In this document: positions 47,190 to 55,286 of the stretch, in pieces
How the letters are laid out: each line of letters opens with the position of its first letter
Position numbering within the stretch: position 1 is the stretch's first letter
Source: Mycolicibacterium litorale
GTDB lineage: Bacteria; Actinomycetota; Actinomycetes; Mycobacteriales; Mycobacteriaceae
NCBI GenBank assembly: GCA_002007745.1
Contig: CP019882.1
Location: forward strand, 3,534,001-3,598,000
Reading direction: 5' to 3'
DNA length: 64,000 nt
Program-made: the position numbers and the translations under genes
Notes under the pieces: model-generated
Told to the model about the DNA's origin: nothing
The model's database searches: none
What the model saw: the letters and a program-made list of their open reading frames with translations, nothing else

Positions 47190-48061
47190 TGTCGATCAGC
47201 GCAATTCTGGGCCGGGCGCGCCGCGTACAGATCCCGGCCGGCCGCATCGACTACCGGGACTCCGGCAGCGGAGCACCGATCGTGTTCGTCCACGGCGTCG
47301 CCGTCAACGGCGATTTGTGGCGCCACGTCGCACCAGCGCTGTCGAGCGGTCATCGGTGCATCACTCCCGATCTGCCGTGGGGTTCGCACTCCGCACCACT
47401 GGAGCCGGACGTGGATCTGTCCCTGCCCGGGATGGCGAGGATCACCGCCGACTTCATCGCTGCCCTCGGCCTCGACGATGTCACGATCGTCGCCAACGAC
47501 ACCGGTGGCGCGGTGGCCCAGGCGTTGGTGGCCGCCCATCCCGAGCGGATCGCCCGGCTGATCCTCACCTCGTGCGACGCCTTCGAGAAGTTTCCGCCGA
47601 CCCCGCAGAAGTATCTGGCGGTGACGGCCCACTCCCGCGTGCTCACCTGGATCGTCGCCTACACCGCGCAGTTTCGCTTCGTCCAGCGACTGCCGACCGC
47701 GTACGGGTTCGTGACCTCTCGGCCGATGCCACCGGACATCATGGCCTCCTACGTCACGCCGATCCGCCGCAGTTCTGGTGTCCGGCGCGACTTTCGGCGC
47801 ATGCTGGCCGCGGTGGACACCCGGTACACCTTCCAGGCTGCCGCCGGGCTGGCCGGTTTCGACAAGCCCGCGCTGGTGCTGTGGGCTTGCGACGACAAGA
47901 TCTTTCCCCGTGAGCACGGCCGGCGGTTGGCCGAGCTGCTGCCGCGGGGCCGGTTCGGACTGATCGCCGAGAGCCGCACCTTCATCCCCGAAGAACAACC
48001 GCAGCGTCTGGTCGCCGCGATCGAGGAATTCCTCGCCGCCCATCCGGTCGGGGCAGGGTAG
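47189..48061 (+). CDS. Alpha/beta hydrolase with Asp nucleophile (dehalogenase/epoxide-hydrolase type)
   Basis: A 290-aa alpha/beta hydrolase. Oxyanion motif FVHGVAVNGDLW, nucleophile elbow VANDTGGAVAQ with Asp instead of Ser, and acid/base region LWACDDKIFP. An Asp nucleophile is the mark of haloalkane dehalogenases and epoxide hydrolases; which activity applies here is not decided. GTG start, probably leaderless. The HD-domain gene begins 4 bp after its stop, so the two are probably co-transcribed. Confidence 0.87.
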   Translation: MSISAILGRARRVQIPAGRIDYRDSGSGAPIVFVHGVAVNGDLWRHVAPALSSGHRCITPDLPWGSHSAPLEPDVDLSLPGMARITADFIAALGLDDVTIVANDTGGAVAQALVAAHPERIARLILTSCDAFEKFPPTPQKYLAVTAHSRVLTWIVAYTAQFRFVQRLPTAYGFVTSRPMPPDIMASYVTPIRRSSGVRRDFRRMLAAVDTRYTFQAAAGLAGFDKPALVLWACDDKIFPREHGRRLAELLPRGRFGLIAESRTFIPEEQPQRLVAAIEEFLAAHPVGAG

Positions 48062-48065
48062 GCCA

Positions 48066-48856
48066 GTGCGCCGACCGGCAGTCGGGTCGCTGGACTGGGA
48101 GCGCGCAGGCGGCCCCGGCCTGTCTCTGGCCCAACGTATTTCGCTGCTAAGCGGCAGCGCGGCCGTGCTGCTGGGTGATGCCGGGCCGCGGCTGGGCTGG
48201 ATGATCGGCCGCGCACGCCCGCCCCGCAGGGTCGACCTCGCACGGTGGGCGCCGCCGCAGACCGCAGCGGTGCGGGCCGCCGAGAGTCACCTGCGATCGG
48301 TGGCCAGCCAGGTGATGATCGACCACAGTTACCGCACGTACTATTTCACCGCGATCCGCTATGAGCTGAGCGGCCGCGGGGCTTCACTGGATCACGAAGC
48401 CCTCTGTGTGGCAGCACTTTTGCACGACGCCGGACTGTTCGACCCCGGCCGGCGGGGCTGTTTCACGGTGTCCGGGCCCGTACAGCCCGCACGATCATGA
48501 CCGCGGCCGGCTGGGACGCCGCACGCCAGGACGGCGTGGCGCTGGCGATCACCACAAACCTCAACCCGTTCGTCTCGCTGGAGCGGTACGGGCCGGTGGC
48601 GCACTACCTGCGCGACGGTGGTCTGGTCGATGTGCTGGCCCAGCAGTGGCGGGTGCATCCAGACAATCTCGCCGAGATCCTGGGGCACTACCCCCGAGAC
48701 GGCTTCGCCGAGGAGACCGCGCGGCTGGTGCGGACCGAGGCCCGGCGTAACCCCGGCTGTCGGTTCGCGTGTTTCGGGCCGATCTTCCCCACCGCGGTGC
48801 GGCTGAGCCGGTTCACCATGCCCGCGGCCGAGGCCGGCGAGCAACCGTCAATATGA
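48066..48856 (+). pseudogene. HD-domain protein, single-base frameshift
   Basis: A putative metal-dependent phosphohydrolase-like protein. The HD motif is LCVAALLHDAGLFDPGRRGC. First frame: GTG 48066 to FTVSG; second: ARTARTIMTAAGWDAARQDG to the end. One missing G in TCCGGGCCC (48474-48476) explains it; corrected length about 263 aa. The context, just after the hydrolase, suggests co-transcription. Substrate unknown. Confidence 0.78.
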
Positions 48857-48857
48857 G

Positions 48858-48929
48858 TGGTCCCGGCTGGGATCGAACCAGCGACCTTCCGCGTGTGAAG
48901 CGGACGCTCTTCCACTGAGCCACGGGACC
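48858..48929 (-). tRNA. tRNA-Val (anticodon CAC)
   Basis: Full cloverleaf on the minus strand: acceptor GGTCCCG/CGGGACC, D arm GGCTCAGTGGAAGAGC, anticodon stem CCGC/GCGG with loop TTCACAC, T arm GGTTCGATCC. No encoded CCA. It reads away from the next three tRNAs. Confidence 0.97.
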
Positions 48930-49036
48930 GGGCGGCGGACACACCGGCGAGGCGGCGAACGCGCCGAGGAGGAACACTAGCACGACAACGCCTTCCGACC
49001 AGAATGCCCTCCTCAACACGGCGTGACCATAGGGAT

Positions 49037-49066
49037 TTGTGTGGCTCCGGTTGCGTGCACTATTGT
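49037..49066 (+). promoter_or_regulatory. Candidate promoter of tRNA cluster
   Basis: TTGTGT (49037-49042), 18-nt spacer, TATTGT (49061-49066); transcription would start about 30 nt before tRNA-Gly. The rest of 48930-49104 shows no gene. Confidence 0.45.
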
Positions 49067-49104
49067 CGTCCTTCGCAGCGGGGTGACGATCTCACCCCCA
49101 GCAC

Positions 49105-49177
49105 GCGGATGTAGCGCAGTTGGTAGCGCATCACCTTGCCAAGGTGAGGGTCGCGGGTTCGAATCCCGTCATCCGCT
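49105..49177 (+). tRNA. tRNA-Gly (anticodon GCC)
   Basis: Acceptor GCGGATG/CATCCGC, anticodon stem CACCT/AGGTG around TGCCA (anticodon GCC), T arm GGGTTCGAATCCC. No encoded CCA. First of three tandem plus-strand tRNAs. Confidence 0.97.
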
Positions 49178-49204
49178 CGAAGGTGCAACGGCATCAGACC
49201 CAAC

Positions 49205-49275
49205 GGTGGAGTGGCCGAGTGGTGAGGCAACGGCCTGCAAAGCCGTGCACACGGGTTCGATTCCCGTCTCCACCT
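49205..49275 (+). tRNA. tRNA-Cys (anticodon GCA)
   Basis: Acceptor GGTGGAG/CTCCACC, anticodon stem CGGC/GCCG with loop CTGCAAA (anticodon GCA), T arm GGGTTCGATTCCC. 27 bp after tRNA-Gly. Confidence 0.97.
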
Positions 49276-49289
49276 CCGAGTTTTACCCC

Positions 49290-49364
49290 GCGCGATTAGC
49301 TCAGCGGGAGAGCGCTTCCCTGACACGGAAGAGGTCACTGGTTCAATCCCAGTATCGCGCACCA
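49290..49364 (+). tRNA. tRNA-Val (anticodon GAC), CCA encoded
   Basis: Acceptor GCGCGAT/ATCGCGC, D arm GCTCAGCGGGAGAGC, anticodon stem CTTCC/GGAAG around CTGACAC (anticodon GAC), T arm TGGTTCAATCCCA. Unlike the other three here, the 3' CCA is encoded (49362-49364). Confidence 0.97.
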
Positions 49365-49410
49365 GTTTGACCACATTAGGCGGGTTTGCGGCCTCACTCA
49401 CCTGTCGTCC

Positions 49411-49863
49411 TTAGACCGGCACAATCCCCGCCATCGAGATGGTGAATCCCTTGCCGTTGGCCGTGCAGGTCATCCCGGTCTGCTCCGACTGACACACGAA
49501 CGGGCCGATGCCCTTGCTCTGGCCGTAGGGCAGGACCGGTTCGCCGACGGGGCCGTTGCTCAGGCAGCTCACGTTGTTGGTGCAGACGTCTTTCAGCGCG
49601 CCGTCCGGCCCGATGAGCACATGCTGCGGCGGTTTCATCGACATGCAATAGGCACCGTCGGGCACCCCGTCGCGCTGGAAGTCGATCTCGCACTGGAGAT
49701 TCCCCGACGGTGACTTGAAGAACTGAACGTTGGGCGTATCGCATCCTTCGCAGGAATCGGCGGCCGCCGGAGCCGCCGACATCACCGGGATCCAGCCCAG
49801 TGGTCCTATCAACAACGTCGCCGCCGTCGCCCACGCTCGACCCCGCCTGCGTCGCACCGCCAT
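49411..49863 (-). CDS. Secreted Cys-rich protein
   Basis: A 150-aa protein with an N-terminal signal (basic RRRRGRAW, hydrophobic core, cleavage near APAAADS at about residue 36). The mature part has eight cysteines (SCEGC, LQCEID, YCMSM, DVCTN, SCLSN, VCQSE, TCTAN), so up to four disulfides, and a QFFKSPSGNLQCEI segment common in mycobacterial secreted proteins of unknown function. It converges on the tRNA cluster. Confidence 0.78.
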   Translation of the reverse strand: MAVRRRRGRAWATAATLLIGPLGWIPVMSAAPAAADSCEGCDTPNVQFFKSPSGNLQCEIDFQRDGVPDGAYCMSMKPPQHVLIGPDGALKDVCTNNVSCLSNGPVGEPVLPYGQSKGIGPFVCQSEQTGMTCTANGKGFTISMAGIVPV

Positions 49864-49969
49864 CGCGCCCCCTCGTCCGCATCTGACCCGTACCAGTAGT
49901 AGACCTCAGGCACCGGCCGGGTGTCGCCCTTCCAGCGATCGCCAGACGGATCCACCCATCGCACCAAAC

Positions 49970-49984
49970 GAGACGAATAGTCTC
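49970..49984. promoter_or_regulatory. Short inverted repeat upstream of second P450
   Basis: GAGAC-GAATA-GTCTC in an AT-richer patch 72 bp before the P450 ATG, within the 193-bp divergent region with the secreted protein. Confidence 0.3.
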
Positions 49985-50056
49985 AAAAGTCTTCCCTTGC
50001 GCCCTGTCGCCGTCGTACGCTGCGACGTGACTCGCCTCACACCCGCAAGGATCGCC

Positions 50057-51234
50057 ATGACCGCTCCCGCGCAGTTGCCGTTCCGGCAAAGCCACCCGTT
50101 GCAGTCCCCCGACGAAGTGCACCAGCTGAGGTCACAGGGGCCCATCCACAAAGTCCGCACCCCGGTCGGCGATGAAGCCTGGCTGGTCATCGGCTATCCC
50201 GAGGTGCGCCGGCTGATGGACAACAAGCTCCTGGGCCGCACCCATCGCGACCCATCCAACGCGCCGCGCAGCCGCACCTCGGCGCTGTTCGGCGGCCCGA
50301 TCGGCGACTTCGACACCGAGCCCGCCGATCACTCCCGAATGCGCCAGCTACTGCAACCGCACTTCTCCCCCAAACACATGCGCACCCTGCAACCCAAAAT
50401 CGAAGCGCTGTGCAGCGGCCTGCTCGATGAAATGGAGGAGCACGGCCCGCCGGCCGACCTGCTGACCAGCCTGGCCCAGCCGCTGCCGGTTCTGGTCATC
50501 TGTGACCTGCTCGGCGTCCCCTACTCCGATCGAGAACGGTTCCGGCTCTGGGTCGAAGACGCCGCTTTCGCCACCGACGACGCCGCCTCCGTCAAGGGCC
50601 TGGAAAACCTGCTCGGCTACGGGATGGAGCTGGTGACAGCCAAGCGGGCCAATCCGGCCGACGACGTGATCTCCCGCCTGTGCGAGGAGCCCGACCTCGC
50701 CGATTTCGAAATCGCCACGTTGGCCATGCAGCTGCTGTTCGCCGGGCACGAGACCACCATGATGCAGATCTGGCTGCACTCCCTGTTGTTGCTCAGCAAC
50801 CCGGCTCAATGGCAGGCGTTGTTGGCCGACCCGACGCTGATCCCCAAGGCCGTCGAGGAACTGATCCGGGCCGGGATGACCGGCGGCGTCGGTGTCCCCG
50901 CTACGCACGCGAAGACATCGACGTCGACGGCGTGGCGATCCGGGCAGGCGACCTGGTGCTGCTGGACCCGGGATCAGCCAATCACGATCCCGACGTGTTC
51001 AATGACCCCGATCGCCTCGACCTCGCCCGCACCGGCGCCATCCATGTCGGATTCGGCTACGGCCTGCACTACTGCATCGGCGCAGCGCTGGCCCGACTCG
51101 AGCTGAATACGGTTTTCGGCCAACTCATTCCGCGATTTCCCACCTTGACGTTGGCCGTGGACCCCTCGACCATGACCACCGGCGGATTTCACTCGTTGTC
51201 GCACGGGCTGGTCGCACTGCCGGTGACATGGTGA
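50057..51234 (+). pseudogene. Cytochrome P450, single-base frameshift
   Basis: A P450 of about 392 aa. First frame: MTAPAQLPFRQSHPL, through I-helix LLFAGHETTMMQ and the ExxR region EELIR to TGGVGVP; second: RYAREDIDVDGVAIRAG, heme motif FGYGLHYCIGAALARLE and C-terminus HGLVALPVTW. One missing C in the run at 50896-50899 explains the break. AAGGATCG precedes the ATG. Layout matches soluble actinobacterial P450s; the substrate is unknown and no ferredoxin is adjacent. Confidence 0.86.
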
Positions 51235-51252
51235 CGTAGCCGCTTCGCGCCG

Positions 51253-51588
51253 CTAGCGCGTCGTCCCCACCGGCGCGATCGGCAGCTCACCCGTCCCCAG
51301 CGTGGCGACGCTGGGAGCCGGCGGCGTCAGCGGCGTCATCGGCACTCGGCCGGATCCCGCCGTGCCCACCGAGGCGATGGGGAGTTCGCTACCGACCTGC
51401 GTACCCGTCGACTCGGCATGCGGGCCGGAAGGACCCGGCGCCGTCACCGTCCGGGCCGGGCCCGCCGAGACGGTCCCCCCGGCCGCCGCGTGCCCGGAGT
51501 GCGCCGAAGCCGGCCCGGCGAACAGCAGAGACCCGGCCGTCAACACCGCACCGATGACGACGGTCACTGACGATCCTTTGACGTTCAT
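51253..51588 (-). CDS. Small secreted Pro/Gly/Thr-rich protein
   Basis: A 111-aa protein with a signal peptide (VVIGAVLTAGSLLFAGPASAHS). The mature part is low complexity and contains the near-repeat GSELPIASVGTAG ... GTGELPIAPVGTT. GAGGGGT lies 7 nt before the ATG at 51588; a GTG three codons earlier is less likely. Divergent from a TetR gene across 180 bp. Function unknown. Confidence 0.65.
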   Translation of the reverse strand: MNVKGSSVTVVIGAVLTAGSLLFAGPASAHSGHAAAGGTVSAGPARTVTAPGPSGPHAESTGTQVGSELPIASVGTAGSGRVPMTPLTPPAPSVATLGTGELPIAPVGTTR

Positions 51589-51768
51589 GAGCGACACCCC
51601 TCGTAGTCGGTCCAGGCCGCACCGGCCGGACGCCGACTACTCTGCAGCACCTGACGACGCGCGTCTGTCCGCCGACCAGCCCATTGAGCAGTGGAGAACC
51701 CATTCCGCCGATCGGGTGACAGATCGTCATAAATCATTAGGCTGAGACCAGACGACGGAGGTGCCACG

Positions 51769-52467
51769 ATGCTGCAGGCCCGGGCTCAGGCCACCCGCCA
51801 GCGGATCATCGCTGCCGCCGTGGCCTTGTTCAGCGAACGGGGCTACGGCGACACCGGCCTGGCCGACATCCAGCTGCGTGCCGACGTGACCAAGGGCGCT
51901 TTCTACTACCACTTCGATTCCAAGGAAGCGGTGGCCGCCGCGGTCATCGAGGAGTTCCGCACTAAGCTGCGGACCGCTTTCCGCACCATCATCGACCCTC
52001 CGGCACCACCCGGACTGGCGCAGGTCATCCGGGGCACCTTTGCCGTGGCGAGGCTGATGCAGTCCGACGACACCGTCCGCGTGGGTAACCAACTCGCCCA
52101 AGCCTTGGGGCAGGTCAGTGACGCCGGCCCGCGCATTCTGCGCGAAACCACCCAAGCGTTTGTCGACGTCCTGAAGAAGGCAGCCGCCGCCGGTGATCTG
52201 CGCGATGACGTCAATCCCGATGACGTCGGCGAAGCCATCTGGGTGTGTGTGCTGGGTTGTCAGTTCCTGTCCGCAGCGATCGGCGACGATCTGGTGGCCC
52301 GGCTGTCACGGGCCTGGACGGTGTTGCTGCGCGGTGTCGTCCCAGAATCGTCGCTGCCCTACTTCGACGAGGTGGTCGAGCGTTCCGCCCGTAACCACCC
52401 ACCAACCCTTACCCAATCGTCAATTTTTTCGCCCGAACCGCACCACACCGTCCCTACGGTGTCGTAG
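51769..52467 (+). CDS. TetR/AcrR family regulator (ScbR-like)
   Basis: A 232-aa TetR regulator. The TGLADIQLRADVTKGAFYYHFDSKEAVA helix-turn-helix resembles gamma-butyrolactone-receptor-type TetR proteins of actinobacteria, but no butyrolactone synthase is nearby. GGAGGTG precedes the ATG; TAGGCT at 51738-51743 may be the -10. Its mRNA end runs into the structured region at 52471-52606. Confidence 0.9.
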   Translation: MLQARAQATRQRIIAAAVALFSERGYGDTGLADIQLRADVTKGAFYYHFDSKEAVAAAVIEEFRTKLRTAFRTIIDPPAPPGLAQVIRGTFAVARLMQSDDTVRVGNQLAQALGQVSDAGPRILRETTQAFVDVLKKAAAAGDLRDDVNPDDVGEAIWVCVLGCQFLSAAIGDDLVARLSRAWTVLLRGVVPESSLPYFDEVVERSARNHPPTLTQSSIFSPEPHHTVPTVS

Positions 52468-52470
52468 ATT

Positions 52471-52606
52471 CCTGGAGAGGCTGAAAACAGCCGACGGGTC
52501 GGGTTCTGACGCCCCGACCCAAGAGCGGGTCTCCAGGGGTGGGAAAACGCAATCGCGGCCACCCCCTTGGGCCACGGGCGCCTACCCCTGGAGACCACTT
52601 CTCCAG
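52471..52606 (+). ncRNA. Candidate structured leader RNA with alternative pairings
   Basis: Four segments alternate: CCTGGAGA at 52471-52478 and 52587-52594, and their complement TCTCCAG(G) at 52530-52537 and 52600-52606. Pairing of segments 1 and 2 closes a three-way junction holding hairpins GGCTG-AAAA-CAGCC (52479-52492) and GGGTCGGG/CCCGACCC (52496-52520). Pairing of 2 and 3 instead forms a perfect 13-bp stem GGTCTCCAGGGGT/ACCCCTGGAGACC (52528-52540/52584-52596). This 1:2/3:4 versus 2:3 layout is that of riboswitches and attenuators. It lies 86 bp before the gene at 52692. No known riboswitch consensus matched by eye. Confidence 0.5.
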
Positions 52607-52691
52607 TGTCGTTCACCTTTCGGCCATTTCGTCTTTTACTGTTGTTCAGCGACTCGGCGGCCGGTACCGGACATACCGTCAGATCGTGGAC

Positions 52692-53147
52692 ATGGCTGAC
52701 CCGATCGGCCAGCGGGAAGTCGCCGCCGAAGCCGAGCGCCAGCGCCAGTGGGACGCCACCCGTGCCGCGCTGGATTCGCTGGGGCCCGAGATCGTCGCCG
52801 AGTGCCGCCGGCACCGACGCAAGCGGATCCGCCTCGACGGTGCGTTGTTCAGACGTGCCTGGGCCTTCCGGCTGTGCACCGAGCACATCCCCGGCCACGG
52901 CATCACCTGTATGCATCTGGCCTTCCACACCGACGGCAGTTGGACGCTGCTGGGCGCTCACAACGCTCATCACAACGGCTCTCACAACGGCCACTGCGCC
53001 CGTCCCGTCGCCAAGACCGCTCCACTGCACCCGGGCCTGCGTCAGGGGTTCGTCTTCGACGCCCACCGGCACGAGGCCGACGTGGTGTTCAAATACTCCC
53101 GCAGACACATCCGGGAGGCGCTTCTCGGCCAGATCCGCCGCGCCTGA
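52692..53147 (+). CDS. Hypothetical protein with His-rich segment
   Basis: A 151-aa soluble protein I do not recognise. It begins MADPIGQREVAAEAERQR (helical), has a basic CRRHRRKRIRLDG patch, and a striking His/Asn-rich stretch near residues 90-107 (GAHNAHHNGSHNGHC) that could bind metal. The frame is open from 52539, but the extension would run through the hairpin region and is low quality, so I start at the ATG at 52692 (a GTG at 52686 is possible). Its leader has the candidate switch RNA. Confidence 0.65.
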   Translation: MADPIGQREVAAEAERQRQWDATRAALDSLGPEIVAECRRHRRKRIRLDGALFRRAWAFRLCTEHIPGHGITCMHLAFHTDGSWTLLGAHNAHHNGSHNGHCARPVAKTAPLHPGLRQGFVFDAHRHEADVVFKYSRRHIREALLGQIRRA

Positions 53148-53152
53148 CCGAG

Positions 53153-53668
53153 CTACCAGCCCAGCGGTGGCGGCTGGTCTTCGGTCCACAGGCAATCGCC
53201 CCCGAGCGTGACGGTGAAGAGCTTCGGTAACACGTCGAAGCTCAGCGGCTGACCCGGCTCGCTTTGCGAATCCTGCGGCGGCGCAAGGACTCCCGCACTG
53301 ACCACGGCGACTTGCCGCGCACTGCAGGTGGCCTCGGGATCGAGCGGGGTGGCAGTCCACGGCCCCGACCTCAGATTGGGGTTACGAAAGCCCTGCCCGT
53401 GCAGGATGATCTCCGGCCCGTAACTCAGCCATCGACTGTTGGGCGGAAACGGCGAGACCACCGGCGCCCAACTGCCCGGCACGTCCGGGCCCGCCTGGCA
53501 GACCAGGTAGTCGGCGCCGCCCGGCAGTTGTGTCGTCACGTCGCCGAAGCCGGCCGGACACGGCGCACCCGCCTGCGGCACCGGTTCGTCCGCGCGCGCC
53601 GGCGCTGCCACGGCGACGGCCGCCAGCACCGCCGCGATCAGGGCAGCACCACTCCTCATCTGCATCAC
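53153..53668 (-). CDS. Secreted protein, unknown function
   Basis: A 171-aa protein with a clear signal peptide (LIAAVLAAVAVAAPARADE). The mature part is about 145 aa with four cysteines (GAPCPAGF, YLVCQAG, ATCSARQ, GGDCLW) and a Pro-rich end. Start may be GTG 53668, ATG 53665 or ATG 53659. It converges on the His-rich protein gene, 5 bp apart. Similar mycobacterial exported proteins are uncharacterised. Confidence 0.72.
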   Translation of the reverse strand: MMQMRSGAALIAAVLAAVAVAAPARADEPVPQAGAPCPAGFGDVTTQLPGGADYLVCQAGPDVPGSWAPVVSPFPPNSRWLSYGPEIILHGQGFRNPNLRSGPWTATPLDPEATCSARQVAVVSAGVLAPPQDSQSEPGQPLSFDVLPKLFTVTLGGDCLWTEDQPPPLGW

Positions 53669-53797
53669 ACTACGTCGCCGCCCGCCCCGCCGGAACGGGA
53701 CGAACGGTGTCGGCGCCCGGGACCATGGCCCCTACCGACCGGCGCACCGACCGGGCTGAATCGAATCGCGACGCGCAACGACAGGAGGGCCGCGGTG

Positions 53798-54618
53798 CTA
53801 TCCCAGTACCGGAACGCGACGTTTGCGCCAGAGCCGGTGCAGCGCTGCCTGCATCACGCGCCGGACGTGGGCGTCGACCTCGACGATGTCGAAACCGGGA
53901 CCGTAGCGCGCGACGACGTCGATCGGCTCGAGCACTTCGGTGACGATCTTGGTCGGCAGCGGCATGTTCACCGGCACCAGCACACTGAGCCCGAACGGGA
54001 AGCCCACACTGACCGGCAGGATGTCGGTGCGCAAGATCCGGCGCTCGAAATCACTGAGCCGCAACAGGCTCGCCAGCCGCCGCCCACGGCTGAGATAGAA
54101 CTGGTTCTCCTGCCCGCCGATGGTCACCGCCGGCACCAACGGGACCCCCGCCGTCACGGCGGCCTCGACATACCCGGTGCGCCCGGCGAAGTCGATGACG
54201 CTCTCGCATACGGTTGGGCGGTATACGTCGTAGTCCCCGCCGGGATAAACCAGCGTGACCGCCCCGGCCGCCAGCGCCGCCGCCGCGTTCTGCGGATTGG
54301 CCCGTACCACCCCGAGTCGGTGCAGAATCTCGGCCGCCGGTGTGCGAAACATGGCGTCGTGGGCCAGCACATACAGCGGCCGGGCATAACCGAACCGGTG
54401 GTAGAAGTCGACAGCGAACACCGCCGCGTCGGGGTCAGCATGCCGCCGGTGTGGTTACACACCACCAGACAGGCCCCGGCGGGCAGACGGTCCAGGCCAC
54501 GGACCTCGCTGCGGTGGTAGACCTTCAGGATGGGCAGCAGCAGGCCCATCACGCGGCGGGTCAGCTGCGCGTCCCAGTCGCCGACCTCCGTCGGTTCGGC
54601 ATCGGTGTCATCGGCCAT
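53798..54618 (-). pseudogene. PlsC-like lysophospholipid acyltransferase, single-base frameshift
   Basis: A 1-acylglycerol-3-phosphate-acyltransferase-like protein. First frame: MADDTDAEPTEVGDWD through the acyltransferase motif region LVVCNHTGGMLTP; second: DAAVFAVDFYHRFGYARPLYVLAHD, LVYPGGDYDVYRPT and PLVPAVTIGGQENQFYLSRG. One missing C in the run at 54431-54434 explains the break; corrected length about 273 aa. The usual NHxxxxD motif reads NHTGGMLTPD in the corrected frame. GAGG precedes the ATG. Divergent from a membrane-protein gene. Confidence 0.8.
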
Positions 54619-54719
54619 GTTCAGGTCCTCGATCCAGGCCACAGAGTACGCCCAACGCCACTCCCCCCGAACACCTTTCACTCGAACCGCCCGTCGACAC
54701 CGCACCAGAAGGCCGTGTC

Positions 54720-55286
54720 ATGTCATTCCTGAAGCTGCTGTTGTCCTTTGCTCCGTGGATCGCGTTCTTGATCATCGCCCGTGACACCATGGCGCAGGTC
54801 GAGCTCGGGCTGCTCGTGGCGCTGATGCTGTCAGTGCTCATGGCCATCTTGAAGCTGCACCGGGGCATCATCATGTGGGTCGGGCTGGTGTTCTTCGCCG
54901 GGGCCACCGTCGCCGTGCTCGGCTTCCACGACGTCTGGACCGTGCGCCATCTCGGCGTGCTGGCCAATGGTGCACTGGCACTGGGCTCCTGGATCACCCT
55001 GGCCATCGGCAGGCCGTTCACGCTGGAGTACGCCCGCGCCCACACCGACCCGGCGAAGTGGACCGACGCCACCTTCATCCGAGTCAACGTGCTACTCACC
55101 TCGGTGTGGGCGTCGGTGTTCACGATCAACACCGGGTTCGCCTGGGCCCAGATGGCAGGCCTGCTACCTCAATGGGCCTGCCACAGCGCCAGTTACGCCG
55201 CCTTGATCGGCGCGGCGGCGTTCACGTCGTGGTACCCGGGCCACGTCCGGGCCCGCGCCCGGCGAATGAACCGCCCTCAGCCGTAG
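54720..55286 (+). CDS. Membrane protein, five to six predicted helices
   Basis: A 188-aa integral membrane protein: hydrophobic segments at about residues 4-20, 28-44, 50-68, 80-98, 118-136 and 148-166. It resembles septation-protein-A-like or related small inner-membrane families in layout, but I do not recognise it. Start ATG 54720. It converges on the FadD gene, overlapping by 10 bp. Confidence 0.7.
   Translation: MSFLKLLLSFAPWIAFLIIARDTMAQVELGLLVALMLSVLMAILKLHRGIIMWVGLVFFAGATVAVLGFHDVWTVRHLGVLANGALALGSWITLAIGRPFTLEYARAHTDPAKWTDATFIRVNVLLTSVWASVFTINTGFAWAQMAGLLPQWACHSASYAALIGAAAFTSWYPGHVRARARRMNRPQP

Noticed and set aside
48930..49104. tRNA region as an integration site for a mobile element
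   Set aside because: No integrase, no duplicated tRNA 3' end and no composition change were seen on either side.
52539..52691. N-terminal extension of the His-rich protein
   Set aside because: It would translate the strong hairpins, lacks a ribosome-binding site and is low in protein-like character.
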